Of a stretch of DNA of 64,000 nucleotides, positions 59,374-64,000 are shown piece by piece; the first letter of the stretch is position 1; every line of letters begins with the position of its first letter. Both the position numbers and the translations under genes were made by a program. The notes under the pieces were generated by a model that worked only from the letters and a program-made list of their open reading frames with translations, was not told the origin of the DNA and made no database searches. The DNA comes from Chryseobacterium sp. MFBS3-17 (GTDB lineage Bacteria > Bacteroidota > Bacteroidia > Flavobacteriales > Weeksellaceae). The stretch spans positions 62,001-126,000 of the forward strand of contig NZ_JAJEWK010000006.1 of the NCBI RefSeq assembly GCF_020687745.1. The letters are read 5' to 3'.

Positions 59374-60462
59374 ATGAAAATGAAGAAGATTCTTGCAGCT
59401 GCGGCCTTTTCTGTGGCAGCGCTGACTTTCGCACAGGAAACTCCGGTGCTGGAAAAACAGATTAAGAATTATACTGGTAAAGTTGATAGTATCGTAATCG
59501 CCGAAAAGATTAAAATGAACGTAGAACTGGATGAAGTGGATTCTAAATTCAGCGATGGCAAAATCTCCGAAGCTGAAAAACAAAATCAGCGCACCCTGAT
59601 CTCTGAGCGCTACGAACAATCCATTAATGAAAAAGTAAATGCTGAGAAAGATGAGCTGGACCAGATTACGAGAGACGCTGTAAAAGCTGCAGTGATGAAT
59701 GCGGGGAATGAAGAAGGCCTGAAAGCTTCGTCTAAATCTGTGGTTACCGTGAAGTGGCCAAACGAGAAAAGCAAACATCCGAAAGATTTGCTGAATACTT
59801 CTGATCTGATGCTCAGTGCCGGTTTTCTTACATTAACCAATGAAGATGCCCCTTTTAATTTCTTTAACAATAAATCTGAAGTACGCCTGGGTCAAAGCAT
59901 GTCCTGGAGTTTAACCTACCGCGGTGAAAAACAACTGGGAAAATTTAAAAGCCCTGTATTTTTCAATTACGGCCTGGGTTACAGGGGTGATGGGTATGAT
60001 CTGGGAGCGGGAAGGGTTTTTGCCCAGACTCCGGATCATCTGTATATTGCGCCATTTGAAGCCGGCAATATAAAATATTCTACCCTGCAGGTACATTATC
60101 TGGAAGTTCCGGTGGGAATCAATTTTGTGTTGAATCCAAAGTATGTTGAATTTGAGGGAACCGAGTACCTGGATGCTACCAAAAACCAGTTGCGCGTAGG
60201 ATTGGGAATTTATGGCGGTGTGAAAGTAGGAAACCGGATTAAATACCGGTATTCAAATGATGTCAGCAATAAAATTGTGGTTCAGGAAAGAGTGAGTGAT
60301 GGTGTGAATCCTTTCCTTTTCGGTGGAAAATTCAGCGTGGGTTACGGTGGAATCAATCTTTTTCTGAAGAAAGATTTTACACCGGTCTTTGAAAAAAGTA
60401 CACAACTTAATAACAAATACGGCCTGCAATTCGGGATTGAACTCGTGAATTTCAGCTTCTGA
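59374..60462 (+). CDS. Outer-membrane beta-barrel protein with helical N-terminus
   Basis: 362 residues. Signal peptide ending TFA with Gln next. Residues about 30-130 are charged and helical (EKIKMNVELDEVDSKFSDGK), then barrel-like strands to the end (MSWSLTYRGEKQLGKF, VFFNYGLGYRGDGYDLG, KFSVGYGGINLFLKKDF, LQFGIELVNFSF). The last aromatic Phe is the usual barrel end. It is the third gene of the sigma / anti-sigma operon and a likely target or sensor partner. Function unknown. Confidence 0.78.
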   Translation: MKMKKILAAAAFSVAALTFAQETPVLEKQIKNYTGKVDSIVIAEKIKMNVELDEVDSKFSDGKISEAEKQNQRTLISERYEQSINEKVNAEKDELDQITRDAVKAAVMNAGNEEGLKASSKSVVTVKWPNEKSKHPKDLLNTSDLMLSAGFLTLTNEDAPFNFFNNKSEVRLGQSMSWSLTYRGEKQLGKFKSPVFFNYGLGYRGDGYDLGAGRVFAQTPDHLYIAPFEAGNIKYSTLQVHYLEVPVGINFVLNPKYVEFEGTEYLDATKNQLRVGLGIYGGVKVGNRIKYRYSNDVSNKIVVQERVSDGVNPFLFGGKFSVGYGGINLFLKKDFTPVFEKSTQLNNKYGLQFGIELVNFSF

Positions 60463-60484
60463 TTTCTCAACCATAGCCAACAGC

Positions 60485-60514
60485 AACACACTTTGATTAA
60501 AGTGTGTTTTTTTT
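60485..60514 (+). terminator. Rho-independent terminator of the sigma-factor operon
   Basis: Perfect stem AACACACTTT / AAAGTGTGTT, loop GATT, and a long T tail. Confidence 0.88.
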
Positions 60515-60552
60515 CGTAATTTGCCGTACTGAAAAAAATATAAAATATACAC

Positions 60553-61734
60553 ATGAAAGAAGTATTCATCGTATCGGCAGCCAGAACGCCAATGGGCAGT
60601 TTTTTAGGAAGTTTATCCACCGTTCCGGCTACTCAATTGGGTGCAACCGCCATCAAGGGCGCTTTAGACAAGATTAATCTGGATCCAGTTCAGGTTCAGG
60701 AAGTTTATATGGGAAATGTTCTGCAGGCCGGTGAAGGCCAGGCTCCTGCACGCCAGGCAGCTCTGGGAGCTGGTTTGTCCAATGAAACCCCATCTACCAC
60801 AGTCAATAAAGTATGTGCCTCCGGTATGAAAGCCGTGATGATGGCCACACAATCCATTAAAGCGGGAGATCAGGAAGTGATTGTTGCCGGGGGAATGGAA
60901 AATATGTCTCAGGTTCCGCATTATTATAATGCCAGAAATGCGACCAAACTGGGCGATGTAAAAATGCAGGACGGTATGGTGCTGGATGGGCTTACCGATG
61001 TGTACAATAAAGTACATATGGGTGTTTGTGCAGAAAAATGTGCAGCAGAACACACCATCAGCAGAGAAGATCAGGACAATTTCGCCATAGAATCCTACAA
61101 ACGTTCGGCTAAAGCGTGGAGCGAAGGGAAGTTCAATGAGGAAATAGTGCCCGTATCAATTCCGCAGAAAAAAGGAGAGCCGGTTATTTTTGCAGAAGAC
61201 GAAGAGTATAAAACCGTAAATTTTGACAGAATCGGAACATTGCCTACCGTATTCCAGCGGGAAAATGGTACCGTAACCGCAGCCAATGCTTCCACACTGA
61301 ATGACGGAGCTTCTGCTTTGGTACTGATGTCCAAAGAGAAAATGGAAGAACTGGGTCTTAAACCTCTGGCCAGAATCGTATCGTATGCAGATGCTTCTCA
61401 TGAGCCGGAATGGTTTACTACAGCGCCTTCAAAAGCACTGCCGATTGCACTGAAAAAAGCCGGTCTGGAGGTCTCAGATATTGACTTTTTTGAGTTTAAT
61501 GAGGCATTCTCTGTTGTGGGACTGGTCAATAATAAGATTTTGGGTCTGGATGCTGCTAAAGTAAATGTAAACGGAGGCGCAGTATCTCTGGGGCACCCGC
61601 TGGGAAGTTCCGGTTCCAGAATTATTGTTTCACTGATCAATATCCTGAAACAAAACAATGGTAAATACGGGGCAGCAGCCATCTGTAACGGTGGAGGCGG
61701 TGCCAGTGCCATTGTCATTGAAAACATGAACTAA
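60553..61734 (+). CDS. Acetyl-CoA C-acetyltransferase (thiolase)
   Basis: 393 residues. Nucleophile Cys88 in NKVCASGMKAV, NEAFSVVGLV, GGAVSLGHPLGSSGSR and CNGGGGASA with the second Cys. This is the biosynthetic acetoacetyl-CoA thiolase type, differing from the PcaF type at 14777. It can supply acetoacetyl-CoA to the mevalonate pathway, whose kinase-like gene lies at 63438, or serve fatty acid degradation. No promoter was located with confidence. Confidence 0.92.
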   Translation: MKEVFIVSAARTPMGSFLGSLSTVPATQLGATAIKGALDKINLDPVQVQEVYMGNVLQAGEGQAPARQAALGAGLSNETPSTTVNKVCASGMKAVMMATQSIKAGDQEVIVAGGMENMSQVPHYYNARNATKLGDVKMQDGMVLDGLTDVYNKVHMGVCAEKCAAEHTISREDQDNFAIESYKRSAKAWSEGKFNEEIVPVSIPQKKGEPVIFAEDEEYKTVNFDRIGTLPTVFQRENGTVTAANASTLNDGASALVLMSKEKMEELGLKPLARIVSYADASHEPEWFTTAPSKALPIALKKAGLEVSDIDFFEFNEAFSVVGLVNNKILGLDAAKVNVNGGAVSLGHPLGSSGSRIIVSLINILKQNNGKYGAAAICNGGGGASAIVIENMN

Positions 61735-61766
61735 GACGCCGGTTTTGTACCGCAATCTGTTTTATC

Positions 61767-61808
61767 ATCCATTAAGAATTCAAAAAATAAGTTGAGTTCT
61801 TAATGGAT
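61767..61808 (+). terminator. Probable rho-independent terminator of the thiolase gene
   Basis: Perfect 12-bp stem ATCCATTAAGAA / TTCTTAATGGAT with an 18-base loop, followed by T-rich sequence. Confidence 0.6.
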
Positions 61809-61840
61809 TTTATATTTTTGTCTAAACTATACTCTATATA

Positions 61841-63331
61841 ATGTCTGATTCTGAAAACCTGAAGCCGCAGTTTGTGAAGAATAATCCGAAAATTATGAAA
61901 GCGTGGGCCACGTATGACTGGGCCAATTCGGTGTATTCTCTGGTGATTACCTCCACCATATTTCCCATTTATTACGCTATTCTGACCACCATTACAGAGA
62001 AAAAAGAGTTTGTAGAAAAGACGGGCGAATGGATCAGTGTGCCGGTACGTCACAAAATTCAGCTTTTCGGGGAGACGTATCACCCCGATGCCATCTACGG
62101 GTATTCCCTTACCATATCGTTTTTTATTGTAGTCTTATTATCTCCGTTCCTGTCTTCACTGGCAGATACCATCGGAAATAAAAAATCCTTCCTGCAGTTT
62201 TTCTGTTATCTGGGTGCCACTTCATGTATGGGTTTGGCTATGTTTACGGGAATGCAGAATGTATTCCTTGGGTTGCTGTTCAGCATTATGGCGAGTGTGG
62301 GATTCTGGGGCAGTCTGGTTTTTTATAATTCGTTTTTGCCGGATATTGCCACCCGCGACAAACAGGATGCCCTTTCGGCCAGAGGTTACGTGTACGGCTA
62401 TATAGGTTCTGTGGTGTTGGTGGTTATTTGTCTTATCCTGATTATGGTGGTGGCAAAGGATGAGGAACAACGTCTGATCTATACCCGCATGAGTTTTCTG
62501 CTGACCGGAGCCTGGTGGTTTGGATTTTCGCAGTACACCTTCCGTCATCTTCCGCAGTTCGGCATGGTGAAGGATCAGTTGCCGAAAGATCTGGTTTTGC
62601 TCAATTATAAAAATATCTTTAAAAAGCATGAGGAACTGGGTGGTTTCTGGGTGGTTTTGAAAGATAATATCCGTTTTTATCTGGATGTAGCCAAAGAAAG
62701 TTTCCGGGAGCTGTTCAAAGTAGGTAAAACCTTATTTGAAGATACCAACCTGAAGTTCTTCCTCTCCAGTTTTTTCTTTTACAGCGTGGGGATGCAGACC
62801 ATTTTCCTCATGGCTACGCTCTTTGGCAAAAGTGAAATCAACCTGGATCAGGGCAAACTCATTGGTACTTTGCTGGTCATTCAGATTGAGGCCATCATCG
62901 GGGCGATTATTTTTTCCAGATTATCCCGCAGAATCGGTAACAAAAATGTGATTTCCATAGCCATTGTATTATGGATTGTGGCGTGCCTTTCTGCCTATTT
63001 CCTGAATAAAGAGAATCCGTATGTAGAATATCAGTTTTATGGAGTGGCAGCCATTGTAGGCTTGGTGATGGGAGGATTGCAGGCCATGTCCCGGTCCACC
63101 TATTCCAAATTATTACCGGAAGAGAGTAATGATAATACCACCTATTTCAGTTTTTATGATGTGCTGGAGAAACTGGCGATTATACTGGGAACCTTCATTT
63201 TTGCCACATTGATCGAGAAATTCAACAATATGAGGTACGCAGCATTGTCCATGAGTGTTTTCTTTGCTGTGGGGTTGGTTTTAATCCGTTTCCTGAAAGT
63301 GAAAATGACCAGCAACCGTGATGTACTGTAA
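61841..63331 (+). CDS. UMF1/Atg22-like MFS transporter
   Basis: 496 residues. ATYDWANSVYSLVITSTIFP is the signature of the UMF1 family start (WAxYDWANSxY); FYNSFLPDIATRDKQDALSA and GGLQAMSRSTYSKLLPEE are further UMF1 motifs. Twelve helices can be predicted. Substrates of this family in bacteria are unknown; the yeast relative Atg22 exports amino acids from the vacuole. Confidence 0.9.
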   Translation: MSDSENLKPQFVKNNPKIMKAWATYDWANSVYSLVITSTIFPIYYAILTTITEKKEFVEKTGEWISVPVRHKIQLFGETYHPDAIYGYSLTISFFIVVLLSPFLSSLADTIGNKKSFLQFFCYLGATSCMGLAMFTGMQNVFLGLLFSIMASVGFWGSLVFYNSFLPDIATRDKQDALSARGYVYGYIGSVVLVVICLILIMVVAKDEEQRLIYTRMSFLLTGAWWFGFSQYTFRHLPQFGMVKDQLPKDLVLLNYKNIFKKHEELGGFWVVLKDNIRFYLDVAKESFRELFKVGKTLFEDTNLKFFLSSFFFYSVGMQTIFLMATLFGKSEINLDQGKLIGTLLVIQIEAIIGAIIFSRLSRRIGNKNVISIAIVLWIVACLSAYFLNKENPYVEYQFYGVAAIVGLVMGGLQAMSRSTYSKLLPEESNDNTTYFSFYDVLEKLAIILGTFIFATLIEKFNNMRYAALSMSVFFAVGLVLIRFLKVKMTSNRDVL

Positions 63332-63400
63332 TTTGAAAAATTAATAATTTTATGGCCCGGTTTATGCTGATATGTTAATGAAGATTTGAATCTGTTTTCG

Positions 63401-63408
63401 TATCTTTG
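63401..63408 (+). promoter_or_regulatory. Promoter -7 box of the GHMP kinase gene
   Basis: TATCTTTG matches TAnnTTTG, 29 bases before the ATG at 63438. Confidence 0.6.
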
Positions 63409-63437
63409 CCGCAACACACAACCAGACCAGACACAAG

Positions 63438-64000
63438 ATGACCAACCCTTTATTTTACGCGAAAATTCTGCTCTTCGGAGAGTACGGGATTATTGAAGAT
63501 TCTCAGGGATTGACGGTACCCTACAGTTTTTACAAAGGAACACTGAAGTTTTCTGAATCACAATCGGAATTTGAAGTGAAGTCTAATGGGCATCTGAATA
63601 AATATCTGACCTATCTGAAACAGCTGGAACTGCCCGCAGATTATACTTTGGATGTGGCTGCTTTTGAGCAGGATATCGCCGCCGGACTCTTTTTTGATTC
63701 CAATATTCCGCAGGGATATGGCGTGGGAAGCTCCGGGGCACTGGTGGCTGCTGTGTTTTCAAAATATTCACTGAAAAAATACAATCCGGAAACCATCTCC
63801 AAGGATGAACTGAAAGAACTGAAAAAAGTTTTCGGTTTGCTGGAAAGCTATTTTCATGGCAGGAGTTCCGGCATAGATCCGCTGATTTGCTTTATGAACC
63901 TTCCCATTCTCATAGAAAATAAAGAGAATGTAGATAAAGTTTCCATCCCAAAGGGCGAAACCGGAAAAGGAGCCATCTTCCTTATTGATTCCGGAATAAC
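63438..64000 (+). CDS. GHMP kinase, probable mevalonate kinase, partial (C-terminus beyond the window)
   Basis: The first 187 residues are present; the gene runs off the right edge. FYAKILLFGEYGIIEDSQGL is the N-terminal GHMP motif, PQGYGVGSSGALVAAVF is the ATP-binding motif 2 and LESYFHGRSSGIDPLICF resembles the mevalonate kinase (HGxPSGxDP) motif. Flavobacteria use the mevalonate pathway for isoprenoids, so mevalonate kinase is the most likely function, but the so-called GYDIA-family GHMP kinases of Bacteroidetes are close. Confidence 0.82.
   Translation, partial: MTNPLFYAKILLFGEYGIIEDSQGLTVPYSFYKGTLKFSESQSEFEVKSNGHLNKYLTYLKQLELPADYTLDVAAFEQDIAAGLFFDSNIPQGYGVGSSGALVAAVFSKYSLKKYNPETISKDELKELKKVFGLLESYFHGRSSGIDPLICFMNLPILIENKENVDKVSIPKGETGKGAIFLIDSGI

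Noticed and set aside
1-64000. tRNA, rRNA, CRISPR arrays, prophage or insertion sequences
   Set aside because: Scanned by eye; no cloverleaf, regular repeat-spacer pattern, transposase or integrase was found.

Overview
The window looks like a chromosomal segment of a flavobacterium of the Chryseobacterium/Weeksellaceae type (Bacteroidota). The evidence is an lpxC-fabZ gene fusion followed by lpxA, PorX and three type IX secretion (T9SS) cargo proteins, repeated TAnnTTTG -7 promoter boxes with an upstream TTG and no Shine-Dalgarno sequences, and exported proteins that nearly all start with Gln after the signal peptide. Most of it is ordinary core genome. No rRNA, tRNA, CRISPR array, integrase or insertion sequence was found.

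Layout. 1-2.4 kb: 5' part of exodeoxyribonuclease III, then an AT-rich, decaying SdpA/SdpB/SdpI-type antimicrobial-peptide operon (SdpA N-terminally truncated, SdpB interrupted by a stop, SdpI immunity gene intact) and a lipocalin. 2.6-4.4 kb: a 41-residue membrane protein and porX. 4.6-12.4 kb: HD hydrolase, lipid A genes lpxD, lpxC-fabZ and lpxA, efp, a REP-like element, a second lpxD-like gene and sucD. 12.4-14.7 kb: outer-membrane protein, HxlR regulator with a palindromic candidate operator, CsaA-like tRNA-binding protein, DUF4468-like protein. 14.8-19.3 kb: a beta-ketoadipate (pca) operon with an intact thiolase but three broken genes: a FUSC-type membrane protein frameshifted at a G7 tract, a fused PcaI-PcaJ CoA-transferase with a +1 frameshift, and a 5'-deleted pcaD. 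19.3-26.3 kb: metallo-hydrolase, SRPBCC protein, glutaminyl cyclase, deoxynucleoside kinase, ArsC-like protein, TIGR01777 oxidoreductase, DUF493, DUF4197. 26.5-41.3 kb: purB, purL, a DgkA-type kinase, dnaN, a J-domain protein, a 50-residue Cys/Lys-rich protein, gcvP, dGTPase, an SPFH protein, ada and an HsdR-N protein. 41.3-49.9 kb: holA, M28 peptidase, udk, DivIC-like protein, mutase subunit, methyltransferase, lipoprotein, M20 dipeptidase. 50.0-53.0 kb: three tandem T9SS cargo genes. 53.1-64.0 kb: SDR, etfBA, bifunctional nuclease, nucleoside permease, an ECF sigma / anti-sigma-like / outer-membrane operon, a thiolase, a UMF1-type MFS protein and a partial mevalonate-kinase-like gene.

How the genes fit together. 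Envelope building (lipid A, T9SS cargo and its PorX regulator, a glutaminyl cyclase able to cap the Gln-initiated exported proteins) sits among core nucleotide and replication genes. The two accessory islands, the SDP-like cluster and the pca operon, both carry several independent lesions and seem to be in the process of being lost. All functional calls come from reading the translated sequence against remembered family features; no database search was run.
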